A DNA stretch of 64,000 nt from NCBI GenBank assembly GCA_003426165.1, contig QUAH01000011.1, positions 1 through 64,000 of the forward strand, given 5' to 3'. The position numbers and the translations under genes are program-made. This document shows, piece after piece, positions 17,870 through 26,591 of this stretch. This DNA comes from Candidatus Saccharicenans subterraneus. Its GTDB lineage: Bacteria > Acidobacteriota > Aminicenantia > Aminicenantales > Saccharicenantaceae. The notes beneath the pieces were generated by a model. The model was not told the DNA's origin, did not search any database, and was given only the letters and a program-made list of their open reading frames with translations. Within the stretch, counting starts at the first letter, position 1, and each line of letters starts with the position of its first letter.

Positions 17870-17923
17870 GACGCCGAAAAAAAATATATTGAAAACAGGA
17901 GAAGCTTTATAGAAAATAATGAA

Positions 17924-17949
17924 GAGCCAGGACAAGTTGTAACTGGCTC
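17924..17949 (+). promoter_or_regulatory. Hairpin between the BY-kinase gene and the GGDEF promoter
   Basis: GAGCCAG (17924-17930) pairs perfectly with CTGGCTC (17943-17949), with an inner ACAA/TTGT pairing. No T-run follows, so it is not a standard intrinsic terminator. It lies 30 bases before a consensus promoter and could mark the end of the export operon or serve as a protein-binding site. Confidence 0.35.
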
Positions 17950-17978
17950 AGGCGTGGTTATTTCTGCGTGATGCTTCT

Positions 17979-18007
17979 TTGACAAGCTAAGGCAACTGCT
18001 ATATAAG
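17979..18007 (+). promoter_or_regulatory. Sigma-70-type promoter of the PAS-GGDEF gene
   Basis: TTGACA at 17979-17984 and TATAAG at 18002-18007 are separated by exactly 17 bases, the same boxes and spacing as the operon promoter at 8770. Transcription would start near 18014, leaving a ~65-base leader to the ATG at 18079. Confidence 0.75.
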
Positions 18008-18078
18008 ATTAAAAATATGAAATAATGCTCCGGCCTGGAAAAATGAGCAAAGCCGAGCACGAAACAAGGAAGCGATAG

Positions 18079-19029
18079 ATGGCCGAAAAAATATCCCTCG
18101 AGATTTTAGAAAAGGTCAAGGGTGATTTTGTCAACCAGTTCCTGGACTATACAGCCGATGGCTGTGCCCTGCTCGACCAGGATAAGAAAATAGTCTTCTG
18201 GAACAAGGCGGCCGAGGAGCTGACCGGCTTCACCAGGGAAGAGATGCTGGGAAAATCCTGCCAGGACGAACCGGCACTCTATACCGATTATGCCGGCCAG
18301 AGCCTGTGCGGTGAACATTGCCTGTGCGACAAAGTCCTCAAGGAGAAAAAGCCCCAGGTGGTTGAGGTTTTTATGCAGAACAAGGCCGGTTACAGGCTCC
18401 CGGTCAGGTTAAAAGCTCTTCCGGCTCTGAATTCCGAGGGCCAGGCCATAGGCGTGGCCCAGGTCTTTACCAGCGCTTCTCCGGCCATCACCATCCCCCT
18501 GCGCGTACCTGAACTGGAAAAAATGCAGCTTCTTGACGTTGACACGGGAATACCAAACCGCCTATACATGGAAATGTATCTTAAGAACAAGATAAACGAA
18601 TACCAGAAATACAATATTCCCTTTGGCTTGATTTTTGCTGACATCGACAATTACAACAAGGTGCAGGAAAGGTTCGGCCGGTTCAACGGGGCCAAGCTCA
18701 TCCGGATGATTGCCCGCACCCTGCAGAAGAACATCCGTTACCTGGACATGGTAGCTCGCTGGGACAACGAAGAATTCATCATCTGCCTGCTAAACATAGA
18801 CGAAAACCGCCTGGACATCGTGGCTAACAAGCTGCGGCTCCTGGTGGCCGAATCCTACATAACCGTGGAAACAGGCCTGCTTAACGCCACCATTTCCATG
18901 GGGGCCAGCCTGGTCCAGAGGTTTGACACGGTGGAATCCCTGGTCAAGCGGGCCGAACAGCTCATGCTCCACAGCAAGTGGCTGGGCCGCAACCGCGTCT
19001 CCCTCACCTTCACCCAGAAAGAGACCTAA
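18079..19029 (+). CDS. PAS-GGDEF protein with degenerate catalytic motif and intact I-site
   Basis: The 316-residue soluble protein has an N-terminal PAS domain (about 18-135: DGCALLDQDKKIVFWN, AAEELTGFTREEMLGK) and a C-terminal GGDEF domain (about 150-310). The catalytic GG[DE]EF motif is DNEEF at residues 229-233, the two glycines being replaced, and the substrate region DIDNYNKVQ also departs from consensus. The RxxD inhibitory site is present (R220-D223), at the normal five-residue distance. It is therefore more likely a c-di-GMP receptor than a cyclase. The PAS domain carries a cysteine cluster (C61, C77, C81, C83) that may bind metal or sense redox state. Position directly after the export genes suggests control of polysaccharide production. 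Shine-Dalgarno AAGGA supports the start. Confidence 0.88.
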   Translation: MAEKISLEILEKVKGDFVNQFLDYTADGCALLDQDKKIVFWNKAAEELTGFTREEMLGKSCQDEPALYTDYAGQSLCGEHCLCDKVLKEKKPQVVEVFMQNKAGYRLPVRLKALPALNSEGQAIGVAQVFTSASPAITIPLRVPELEKMQLLDVDTGIPNRLYMEMYLKNKINEYQKYNIPFGLIFADIDNYNKVQERFGRFNGAKLIRMIARTLQKNIRYLDMVARWDNEEFIICLLNIDENRLDIVANKLRLLVAESYITVETGLLNATISMGASLVQRFDTVESLVKRAEQLMLHSKWLGRNRVSLTFTQKET

Positions 19030-19045
19030 GAAAATTTAGGGGCTA

Positions 19046-19356
19046 GGGGATTCTCAAGGCACATAGCGGAGGGGGTCCCATAACTCTGGCTACGGGGGAA
19101 CCGACGGGACTTCTTCCCGTACCTCCACCTCCCCCCCCACCAAGGGGGCATGGGGATTCTCAAGGCACATAGCGGAGGGGGGTCCCGTAGCCCTGGCTAC
19201 GGGGGAACCGACGGGACTTCTTCCCGTACCTCCACCTCCCACCCACCAAGGGGGCATGGGGATTCTCAAGGCACATAGCGGAGGGGGTCCCATAACTCTG
19301 GTTATGGGGGAACCGACGGGACTGGTTCCTGTGCCTTGAGAATCCCCGATGCCCCC
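19046..19356. repeat. Three-copy array of a structured palindromic repeat (array A)
   Basis: Units start at 19046, 19152 and 19258 (period 106). Each holds GGGGATTCTCAAGGCAC, a conserved core CATAGCGGAGGGGG, a short hairpin, and GGGGGAACCGACGGGACT. In unit 3 the outer arm is answered by its exact complement GTGCCTTGAGAATCCCC (19331-19347), closing a 17-base-pair inverted repeat. Flanking GGGGGCAT/ATGCCCCC extends the pairing. Units 1 and 2 end instead in a TTCTTCCCGTACCTCC segment. Hairpin arms covary: GTAGC/GCTAC in unit 2, ATAAC/GTTAT in unit 3, while unit 1 is a mismatched hybrid of the two. The array fills the gap between two convergent genes. The same core forms array B at 44700-45231. 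Confidence 0.85.
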
Positions 19357-19426
19357 ATAAATAGACGCCCCTCTTCCTTCCGGAAAAGGGGCGAGAAAGG
19401 AGGGGTTTATAGGGGGTAAAAGGGGG

Positions 19427-20281
19427 TCAATGGGAGAAAAAGCTTTTATACCTCTGGCCGACGCACTCGGCCATAAAGGCCACGCGGTTATCCGAGCCGG
19501 TTAAAACCAGTTCGACCTCGGTCTCACCGATCACCCAGCTCGAGCGGAACTCTACCAGGCCAGAGCCCAGGGCCCGTCCCCAGAATTCCTGGCGTTCCTG
19601 GAAGGTGGAATCATACCAGACCGTCTGGTCATCAACCGGCAGCCCGAACCTCTGCACCAGGTAATTCTTGGCCTTGACGAAATCGCTGATGTAATAGTTG
19701 TTATCGGTGAAAGTATCCATCATGAAAAACCGGGCCGCGGTCAGCTCGCCCTGGATGAAAACATACTCCACCAGGCAGCGGCGGTTCATGATTTCCCTCT
19801 GGTACTGGTAGACTTCCTGGCCGTCTGACCTGTCGACACCCAGGGGTTCGCCTTCAACCTCCAGCAACTTCTGCGGTGGCATCCCCCATAGATGGGGAAA
19901 TTTGACTTCCTGGCTAAAATCCAGCTCACCCGGTTCGGCCACGCTCTCTCCGTTGTAGATCAGCGTGGCATTGACCGTTGGGAACAGCTTTCTCAGCGGC
20001 GGCTCCCAGACATATCCGGCCAGGGTTTTCTGCTTTTCCGGGTGATAATAGTAAACAAAAATCCAGTTGTGGCGGAACCTGACGGCACTGGCCTGGGCCA
20101 GGATGGCTCCCCGGGGGGCGCTGACCACCACCGGACTCCTGTCGCTGGGCTCCAGGTGCAGCCTGACCTCGGAAGTTATGACCTGGTACTTCCTGGGCTG
20201 GGCTAAAAGGGAACCGGCCAGGAACAGGACCATCAGGAAAATCCCTGCGGTCAATTTTCCGATTCCGGGTTTTTTGAACAT
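19427..20281 (-). CDS. Exported hypothetical protein with SH3-like domain
   Basis: A 284-residue protein with a signal peptide (LTAGIFLMVLFLAGSLLA, cleavage before QPRKY). It is followed by a bacterial SH3-like region at about residues 32-100: VRLHLEPSDRSPVV, RGAILAQ, WIFVYYYHPE, LAGYVWEPPLRK. The rest (WGMPPQKLLEVEGEPLG and onwards) is not recognisable and may form a second domain ending near ECVGQRYKSF. It probably acts in the periplasm or on the cell surface, perhaps through peptidoglycan or protein binding, but no catalytic residues are evident. AGAGG lies just before the ATG. It is a single gene, convergent with the repeat array and the GGDEF gene. Confidence 0.6.
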   Translation of the reverse strand: MFKKPGIGKLTAGIFLMVLFLAGSLLAQPRKYQVITSEVRLHLEPSDRSPVVVSAPRGAILAQASAVRFRHNWIFVYYYHPEKQKTLAGYVWEPPLRKLFPTVNATLIYNGESVAEPGELDFSQEVKFPHLWGMPPQKLLEVEGEPLGVDRSDGQEVYQYQREIMNRRCLVEYVFIQGELTAARFFMMDTFTDNNYYISDFVKAKNYLVQRFGLPVDDQTVWYDSTFQERQEFWGRALGSGLVEFRSSWVIGETEVELVLTGSDNRVAFMAECVGQRYKSFFSH

Positions 20282-20433
20282 GGCCTCTTTTACCCTTTCT
20301 TACGCCTCTGGAGCGCTGCGTGCGCCTCCAGATTAAACCATCCCGGAACCGGGACAATACCCCCTCCTGATGATTCGGGGGGTGAGATTTTTTAACCCTT
20401 AAAGGGTTGAAAAAAACTGATATAAGGAAGGAG

Positions 20434-20506
20434 AGCCAGCGAGAGGATTCGAACCTCCGACCCGCTGATTACGAATCAGCTGCTCTGCCGGCTGAGCTAC
20501 GCTGGC
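20434..20506 (-). tRNA. tRNA-Thr (anticodon CGT)
   Basis: Read on the minus strand, a 7-bp acceptor stem (GCCAGCG/CGCTGGC) encloses a D-arm, an anticodon stem GCTGA/TCAGC with loop TTCGTAA giving anticodon CGT, and a T-arm with GGTTCGAATCC. The length is 73 bases including the discriminator T. CCA is not encoded. Confidence 0.96.
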
Positions 20507-20529
20507 TTATTCAATGGCTCAGGCAGAAG

Positions 20530-20559
20530 ATTATAGCACAGCCTTCCGAACGGCGACAA
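20530..20559 (-). promoter_or_regulatory. Promoter of tRNA-Thr
   Basis: On the minus strand TTGTCG (20559-20554) and a perfect TATAAT (20535-20530) are 18 bases apart. Transcription would begin near 20523, about 17 bases before the mature tRNA. Confidence 0.6.
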
Positions 20560-20743
20560 CGCTTCGGCCCTGGCTACCGGCACAGCCACAAAAAATCGGC
20601 CCTGCCCTTCAAAAACTCCCCATATTTGATTACAATACTCATCTTAAAGCCAGGCCCGGCTGGTGGTAGGAACTGAAGCTTCCGCGGCCAGGGACCAACC
20701 TCCAGGTAAGCAGCCGGCTCATTTCAGGAAGGAATAGCGCCAG

Positions 20744-23700
20744 ATGTTCATAAAGAAACTGGAAGTTCAGGGCTTCAAATCTTTCCCCGAACGCACCAAG
20801 ATCCTCTTCCATCCCGGTATAACGGCCATCGTCGGCCCCAACGGCACCGGCAAGAGCAACATCGTTGACGGCATCCTCTGGGTCCTGGGCGGGTTGCGCC
20901 TTAAATCCGTCCGCGGCGACCGGACCGAGGACTTCATCTTCAACGGCAATGCCAAGCGCCCCCCGCTGAGCATGGCCGACGGCGTCATCACCCTGGGAAA
21001 CGAAGAGGAGCTGGTCATCTCCCACCGGGTCTTCCGCTCGGGCGAAAGCGAGTACCGGCTGAACGGCAAGGCCGTCCGCCTGAAGGATATCCAGGATGAG
21101 CTCTGGAAGCATTCCATCGGCGAGAAGGAATACTTTGTCATAGAACAGGGAGCCATCGGTTCCTTCGTCACTTCCAAGCCCCAGGAAAAGCGGGTGCTGA
21201 TCGAGGAAGCGGCCGGCACCGCCTATTACAAGGACAAGAAGAGGCAGGCCCAGAACAAGCTGGAATCGAGCGAGCAGAACCTCATCCGCCTGGAAGACAT
21301 CATCATCGAGGTTGAAAAATCCAAGAATTCCCTTTACCGCCAGGCCCTGGCTGCCGCCCGCGTCCGCCGCCTCCGCGAAAGGCAGCGCGAGCTCACCACC
21401 CACCATTTCTACCGGCGGCTGAGGCAGCTGGAAAAGGCCCTGGAAGAAATAAAGGGAAGCCTCCAGGAAGCAGAAGCCCGGGAGCAACAGGCCCTGGAGG
21501 CCGTCCGGGAAAAAGAAAAGGAGCTGGCCAGGAAAAGAAAGGAACTCTGGGACCTGGAAAAGCTTCTCAAGGACCGCCAGGAACGGACCTTCAGCCTGAA
21601 ATCGCAGCTGTCGCGGCTCGAGGGCGAAATCGAACGGGAAAGCAAGCGTTTAGAATACCTGGAAACCTCCCGGCAGAAGGCCGAGGCCGACCGGGTGGAG
21701 CTCCAGAACGAAATAAAAATCCTGGAAGAGGAAAAGGCCGGAATAGTGGCCAGGCTGGCTGAACTTCAGAAATTGCTGGAAGCCACCACCATCCAGGTTG
21801 AAGAAAAAAGGGCCATCCTGAAAGAAGCGGCCAGGCTGACCGCGGCCGAGGAAGAGCTCCTGGCCGGGTTACGCCGCGAGCAGATGCAGAAAATCCAGGA
21901 AGCCACCGAAATCCGCAATAACTATTTCCGCCTGGAAAAGGAACTGGAACTGTTCCTGAAGCAGGCCGAAAAACTCGCCCGGGAAAAAGAAGATTACCTG
22001 GCCCAGAAGGTGCAGGTTGAAAATCGCCTGGCCGGCCTGAAAACCGAGCTCGAACAGGCTCACCAGGAAAAAGACAGGCTGCAGTCGGACCTGGCCGGGC
22101 TGACCGAGAATCTGAACAGGCTTAATCAAAAGCTGGCCACCCTCGAAGAGAATTTATCCCGGCTCAGCCATAAAATTGAAGAAACTGGCCCCCAGCTTCA
22201 GGCCCTGGAAAAGATAGCCGAAGTGGAGCGCGACTCGGCCGACCGCAACCCGGTGCCGGGAGCCCTGGGCTGGTTTTCCGAGCTGGTGGAAATTCCGGAA
22301 GAGGCCGCAACCCTGTTCGACCTGTTCTGGAAAGAAGAAGCCAGGGCCCAGGCTTTTCTCCTGGAAAAATTCAAGGAGAATATCCCGGCCGGAGACCGCC
22401 GCACCCTGCTCCTTCTGTCAGAAAAGCCGGCCCACCAGATTCCGGACAGCCTGCTCCACGAGGACGGGGTCCTGGGCCTTCTGAAGCAAAAAATCAGGGC
22501 CAGGGCCGGGCTGGAAAAGTACACCTCTTCCCTGCCGGAGGCGGTCATAGTCAGGGATGTGCTGACCGCGGTCAGGCTCTGGGAGAAATATCCTGACTTC
22601 AACTATATTACGGTCGGCGGCGATCTCCTCCAGTCCTCGGGTCTGCTCAAGACCGGCCAGAAAAAAGAAGGCCTGTTCTCTTTGGGACAGGAAAAAAGGC
22701 GCCTGCTGCAGGAGCTGCAGAGCCTGGAAGCAGAGAAAGAACCCCTGCTCAGAGAAATTGAATCCATAACCGGCCAGCGGTCCACCCTGGAGAGAAACCT
22801 GGAAGAGACCAGGAGCCGGCTGCTGGAAATCGAAAAGAAAATATCCGACCTGGAGCGAGAAAATAAGTTCGTAAGCCTCGAGCTCCAGAAAATCTCGACC
22901 GCCCTGGAAATCCTGGGCCAGGAAGAGAAAATCCAGCAGGAAGAAAAAGAGGCCCTGCAGCTTAAAAAAGAAGAAGCTCTCCAGGGGCTACAGGCCATCG
23001 AGACCGGGCTGGAAGAAATAAAGCAGAAAATAAGAGAGAGAGAAGAAGCCTTAAACCGGGCCAAGGAAAACCAGAAAGCCGAAGAAGAAAAGGCCTACCA
23101 GCTTCGCTCCGAATTCAACCTTCTTCAGGAAAAAATTAACGGCAGCCGGAGCGGCCTGCAGGCCCTGGAAAAGAGGCACCAGGCCATAACCTCCAAGCTG
23201 GGAGTCCTGGAGATGGAAGTTTATACCGGCCAGGAGGAAAAAGAACGGCTGGCCCGCCTGATCGAGGAGCTCAAGCAGAAAGCCGCCCAGCTCGAAATTG
23301 AGGCCCGGAAGGAAGAAGAGGACCTCAGGGAGCAGGACCGGAAGGTCCCTGACCTTCAGAAAGAGCTCGAGGAGATGGAAGCCGGCCTGCGGGAAATGCG
23401 GGACCGGGAAGAAAAAGCCCGCGAGGAAAAAACCAGGCTGGAAATCCGCCGGGCCGAAGTGGAAAGGGACCGGGTCAACCTGGAAGAGACCTGCTGGCAG
23501 GAGCTGAAGAAAAACCTGCTGGAACTGAGGCAGGAAATAGAAAGCGAAGGCCGGGAAGCCCAGCCCGGCGCGGCCGGCGAGGAGCCTGAGCGCGGCCTGG
23601 CCGAGGAGGCCGAGGAAGTCGAGGAAGAACCGGCCGAAGGAGCCGAAGAAAGAACTGAAGAAAAGACCCCAGAAAAGGCCGAAGAAAAGCCCCGGGAAAG

Positions 23701-24532
23701 AAGACGGGGCAAACCGCCGGTACCGGCCCGGGAGCTGAGCGACGAAGACCTGGAAAAAGAGCTGGAGACCATCCGCGACGCCCTGCAGCGCCTGCGCCAG
23801 GTCAACATGATGGCCGAGGAAGAATACCTGGAGCAGAAAAAGAGGTACGACTTTCTAATCCAGCAACGGCAGGACCTGCGCGACTCCATCAATTCCACCC
23901 AGGAAGCCATCAAGAAAATAGACGAGGAAAGCAAGAACCAGTTCCTCAAGGCCCTGGAAGAAGTCAACAAGAACTTCCAGGAAATCTTTGCCCTGCTCTT
24001 CCGCGGGGGAACGGCCGAGGTCAAATTGCTGGAACCGGACAACCCGCTGGAAAGCGGGGTGGAAATAGTGGCCCAGCCGCCCGGAAAGAGGGTGCAGAAC
24101 CTGACCCTGCTCTCGGGCGGTGAGAAATCGCTGACCAGCCTGGCCTTCCTGTTCGCCCTTTTCCGCTACAAGCCATCGCCGTTCTGCATCCTGGACGAGG
24201 TCGACGCCGCCCTGGACGAGGTCAACCTGGGCCGGTTCCTGAACCTGATGAAGGCCATCAAGCACCAGACCCAGTTCATCATCATCACCCACAACTACAA
24301 GACCATGGAAGTGGCCGATTACATCTACGGCACGACCATGGAAGAGCCCAACGTCACCCGGGTCTACTCGGTCAAGATGGAGAGAAAAGAGGCCACCAGC
24401 CCGGAAGAAGGCCCGGACACCGGCAACGGCCCGGACGCTGAACCAGCATCAGGACAACCAGCCCAGAAGCTTCTGCCCAGAACTTCCGAAGACGAGATTG
24501 AGCCGCTGGAAGTAACCAAGGAAGAGTCCTGA
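20744..24532 (+). CDS. smc: Chromosome segregation ATPase SMC
   Basis: The 1262-residue protein has the full SMC architecture: Walker A GPNGTGKS at residues 31-38, a long coiled coil, a hinge at about 504-640, a returning coiled coil, then signature LLSGGEKSLTSLAF (about 1121-1134) and Walker B FCILDEVDAALDE (about 1147-1159). It organises and segregates the chromosome with ScpA/ScpB, which are not in the window. Two oddities stand out. A glutamate-rich, proline-containing insertion of about 60 residues (about 935-997) interrupts the returning coil, and an acidic, low-complexity tail of about 50 residues follows the ATPase head. At 1262 residues it is longer than typical bacterial SMCs (about 1180). 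Confidence 0.95.
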   Translation: MFIKKLEVQGFKSFPERTKILFHPGITAIVGPNGTGKSNIVDGILWVLGGLRLKSVRGDRTEDFIFNGNAKRPPLSMADGVITLGNEEELVISHRVFRSGESEYRLNGKAVRLKDIQDELWKHSIGEKEYFVIEQGAIGSFVTSKPQEKRVLIEEAAGTAYYKDKKRQAQNKLESSEQNLIRLEDIIIEVEKSKNSLYRQALAAARVRRLRERQRELTTHHFYRRLRQLEKALEEIKGSLQEAEAREQQALEAVREKEKELARKRKELWDLEKLLKDRQERTFSLKSQLSRLEGEIERESKRLEYLETSRQKAEADRVELQNEIKILEEEKAGIVARLAELQKLLEATTIQVEEKRAILKEAARLTAAEEELLAGLRREQMQKIQEATEIRNNYFRLEKELELFLKQAEKLAREKEDYLAQKVQVENRLAGLKTELEQAHQEKDRLQSDLAGLTENLNRLNQKLATLEENLSRLSHKIEETGPQLQALEKIAEVERDSADRNPVPGALGWFSELVEIPEEAATLFDLFWKEEARAQAFLLEKFKENIPAGDRRTLLLLSEKPAHQIPDSLLHEDGVLGLLKQKIRARAGLEKYTSSLPEAVIVRDVLTAVRLWEKYPDFNYITVGGDLLQSSGLLKTGQKKEGLFSLGQEKRRLLQELQSLEAEKEPLLREIESITGQRSTLERNLEETRSRLLEIEKKISDLERENKFVSLELQKISTALEILGQEEKIQQEEKEALQLKKEEALQGLQAIETGLEEIKQKIREREEALNRAKENQKAEEEKAYQLRSEFNLLQEKINGSRSGLQALEKRHQAITSKLGVLEMEVYTGQEEKERLARLIEELKQKAAQLEIEARKEEEDLREQDRKVPDLQKELEEMEAGLREMRDREEKAREEKTRLEIRRAEVERDRVNLEETCWQELKKNLLELRQEIESEGREAQPGAAGEEPERGLAEEAEEVEEEPAEGAEERTEEKTPEKAEEKPRERRRGKPPVPARELSDEDLEKELETIRDALQRLRQVNMMAEEEYLEQKKRYDFLIQQRQDLRDSINSTQEAIKKIDEESKNQFLKALEEVNKNFQEIFALLFRGGTAEVKLLEPDNPLESGVEIVAQPPGKRVQNLTLLSGGEKSLTSLAFLFALFRYKPSPFCILDEVDAALDEVNLGRFLNLMKAIKHQTQFIIITHNYKTMEVADYIYGTTMEEPNVTRVYSVKMERKEATSPEEGPDTGNGPDAEPASGQPAQKLLPRTSEDEIEPLEVTKEES

Positions 24533-25111
24533 GGTTTTTTAGGAGCTCACCGGCTTTTTCCGCCGGAGCAATATTTGCCTGCCTGTCCCGGGGTTGCCGG
24601 AAAAGATCTTTCATTCTTACTTCTCAGGTTATCGGCTCTCTTTCACATTTCAATCGTTTTAATAAACCAGCCAAGGATTGATGAGGGAGCTGTTTATTTT
24701 TCGCATAAATTCTTCTGTTTTTATTTACCTAAAAAATTGAATCAACTTATTTTTGATCAAACTAATAAGAATTCTTTTTCCCACCCGAAAATTTACTGAT
24801 TTTCTTATATCTTTCTCCAACCCCATGATCGACACCAGACGTGAACGCCTTTGCTCACGAACCTGATGATCTTTCCATTCCCGCTTCCTCAAAAATACCC
24901 CAGCCGACCTGCCCCCGTACCTGCTCTAAACACTCTCCCATCCGCGGGATCTGGTCTTAACCGGAAAGAACAAATGTTTTGACTGAAACCGCGGCTTTAA
25001 GATAATATCACCTACGATGTTTTCGTTAACAGGTTTCGGGCGGTTTTCGTTTCTTCCCGACCTGGACTTCTCCGCATCCTGCCTTAACCTTAAAATCCAC
25101 AAGGAGGCCCC
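24533..25111. other. Intergenic region, 579 bases, no supported gene
   Basis: A hairpin just after smc (GCTC-CCGGC pairing with GCCGG-AGC, about 24544-24567) lacks a following T-run, so termination there is uncertain. Open frames in the rest are short and without ribosome sites. A candidate promoter for the downstream symporter gene lies at 24979-25006. Confidence 0.6.
24979..25006 (+). promoter_or_regulatory. Putative promoter of the symporter operon
   Basis: TTGACT at 24979-24984 and GATAAT at 25001-25006 are 16 bases apart, about 105 bases before the symporter ATG. Confidence 0.45.
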
Positions 25112-26581
25112 ATGACCTTTTATCTCTACATCATCCTGGGTTATCTCCTGGTTCTAACCGTCATCAATTTCCTCCGGGCAAAAAAGGTAAAAAGCCAGGA
25201 AGATTTCATGGTGGCCGGCCGCAAGCTCAAGTGGTCGGTCATGGTCTTTACCCTGATCTGCACCTGGATCGGCTCGGGCACCTTTATCTCCGGGGCGGAA
25301 TTCGCCTCCAAGGCCGGGTTTTCGGCCCTGTGGCTGGCGGCCGGGGCCTGGGTGGGCATCATCATCATCTACTTCCTGGCCGCCAAGATTCAGACCTTTG
25401 GCCAGTACACCATAGGCGATATACTGGAAGTCAGGTACGGCCCCCTGGCCCGGCTGTTCGGAGCCATCGCCCTGGTGATTTCTTTCACGGCCATCGTTTC
25501 CTACCAGTTCGTGGCCGGCGGCTTTATCCTGAACGTGGCCACCGACGGGGCCATCTCCGATAAGATGGGGATTTACCTGGCGGCCACCTTCGTCATCCTG
25601 TTCACCGCCCTGGGTGGGATGGTGGCCGTGGCCTACACTGACCTGCCCAACGGGATAATCATCGTCCTGGCCTGCCTGCTGTCGGTGCCATTTGTCTACG
25701 CTGCGGCCGGCGGCCTGAGCGGGGCCCAGGCCAGCCTGTCCCCGGGATATTTTGCCGTGGTCAACGAGCAATTTGGGGCCAACCCCACCCTAAAGGCCTT
25801 AGGCTACTTTTTATCGACCATGTTCCTGCTGCTGGGCGTCCAGAGCATGTACCAGAAGTTCTACAGCGCCCGCAGCCCGAAGGACGCCAAGAAGGCGGTG
25901 GTCTTCTGGACCATCGGCACGGTCTTCGTTGAAACGGTGGTGGTCATAATCGCCGTTTTTTCCTATAGCATGTTCAAGGACCAGATCAACCTCAGTATTC
26001 CCAAGGAAGGCGGCAAGGTGGTGCTGCTGGCAGCCCGAAACCTGGTGCCGCCGCCAATCGGCGTGCTGCTGCTGGGCGCGGCCTGCGCCGTGGTCATCTC
26101 CACCGGAATGAATTACCTCCTCTCCCCTTCCAGTAACCTCATCCGCGACATCTACCAGAGGTTCATCAACCGCTCGGCCGACGACCGCAAGCTGGTGGCC
26201 CTGCAGAAGCTGTTCATTGTCATCATCGGGGTTATCGCCTTCTTCTTTGCCCTGCGCCTGAAATCGGTGCTGGAAATGAGCTACTTCGCCTATACTATCT
26301 ATGGCGTGGCCATCACCCCGGCCCTGATCGCCGCCCTGGCCTGGAAGAGGGCCACCAAGGCCGGCGGGCTGGCTTCGATCATCTCCGGCACGGTGGTCAG
26401 CGTCGGGATGAAAGTCCTGGCCGAGGTCCTGCCGCCGGAGAAAGTCCCGGAAGGCGACCCCTGGGGTATCCCCCTGATTTTTCCGGCTCTGGCCGTGTCC
26501 CTGCTGAGCCTGGTCGTGGTCAGTCTTCTGACCAAAAAGCCAAAGGAAGAGGAACTGGCCACTTTCTTTCCGAAAAAATGA
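25112..26581 (+). CDS. Sodium:solute symporter family (SSS) transporter
   Basis: A 489-residue polytopic membrane protein with about 13 hydrophobic segments. SSS-family features are the early FMVAGRKLKW segment after TM1, GSGTFISGAEFASKAG in TM2 with small and hydroxyl residues typical of the sodium site, and GQYTIGDILEVRYG. It resembles the proline/pantothenate branch, importing an organic solute with sodium. The substrate is unknown. AAGGAGG six bases before the ATG is an excellent ribosome site. Ten bases separate it from the deacetylase-like gene downstream, so the two are probably co-transcribed; this suggests the solute could be an acetylated compound, but that is only inference. Confidence 0.88.
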   Translation: MTFYLYIILGYLLVLTVINFLRAKKVKSQEDFMVAGRKLKWSVMVFTLICTWIGSGTFISGAEFASKAGFSALWLAAGAWVGIIIIYFLAAKIQTFGQYTIGDILEVRYGPLARLFGAIALVISFTAIVSYQFVAGGFILNVATDGAISDKMGIYLAATFVILFTALGGMVAVAYTDLPNGIIIVLACLLSVPFVYAAAGGLSGAQASLSPGYFAVVNEQFGANPTLKALGYFLSTMFLLLGVQSMYQKFYSARSPKDAKKAVVFWTIGTVFVETVVVIIAVFSYSMFKDQINLSIPKEGGKVVLLAARNLVPPPIGVLLLGAACAVVISTGMNYLLSPSSNLIRDIYQRFINRSADDRKLVALQKLFIVIIGVIAFFFALRLKSVLEMSYFAYTIYGVAITPALIAALAWKRATKAGGLASIISGTVVSVGMKVLAEVLPPEKVPEGDPWGIPLIFPALAVSLLSLVVVSLLTKKPKEEELATFFPKK

Positions 26582-26591
26582 ACCGGAGCGG

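Noticed and set aside
19046-19356. Possible CRISPR array
   Set aside because: Units are long (106 bases), nearly identical throughout and have no variable spacers; no cas genes are nearby.
20390-20417. AACCC/GGGTT hairpin flanked by A- and T-runs as terminator of tRNA-Thr
   Set aside because: In the transcript direction the T-run precedes rather than follows the stem, so it does not fit an intrinsic terminator.
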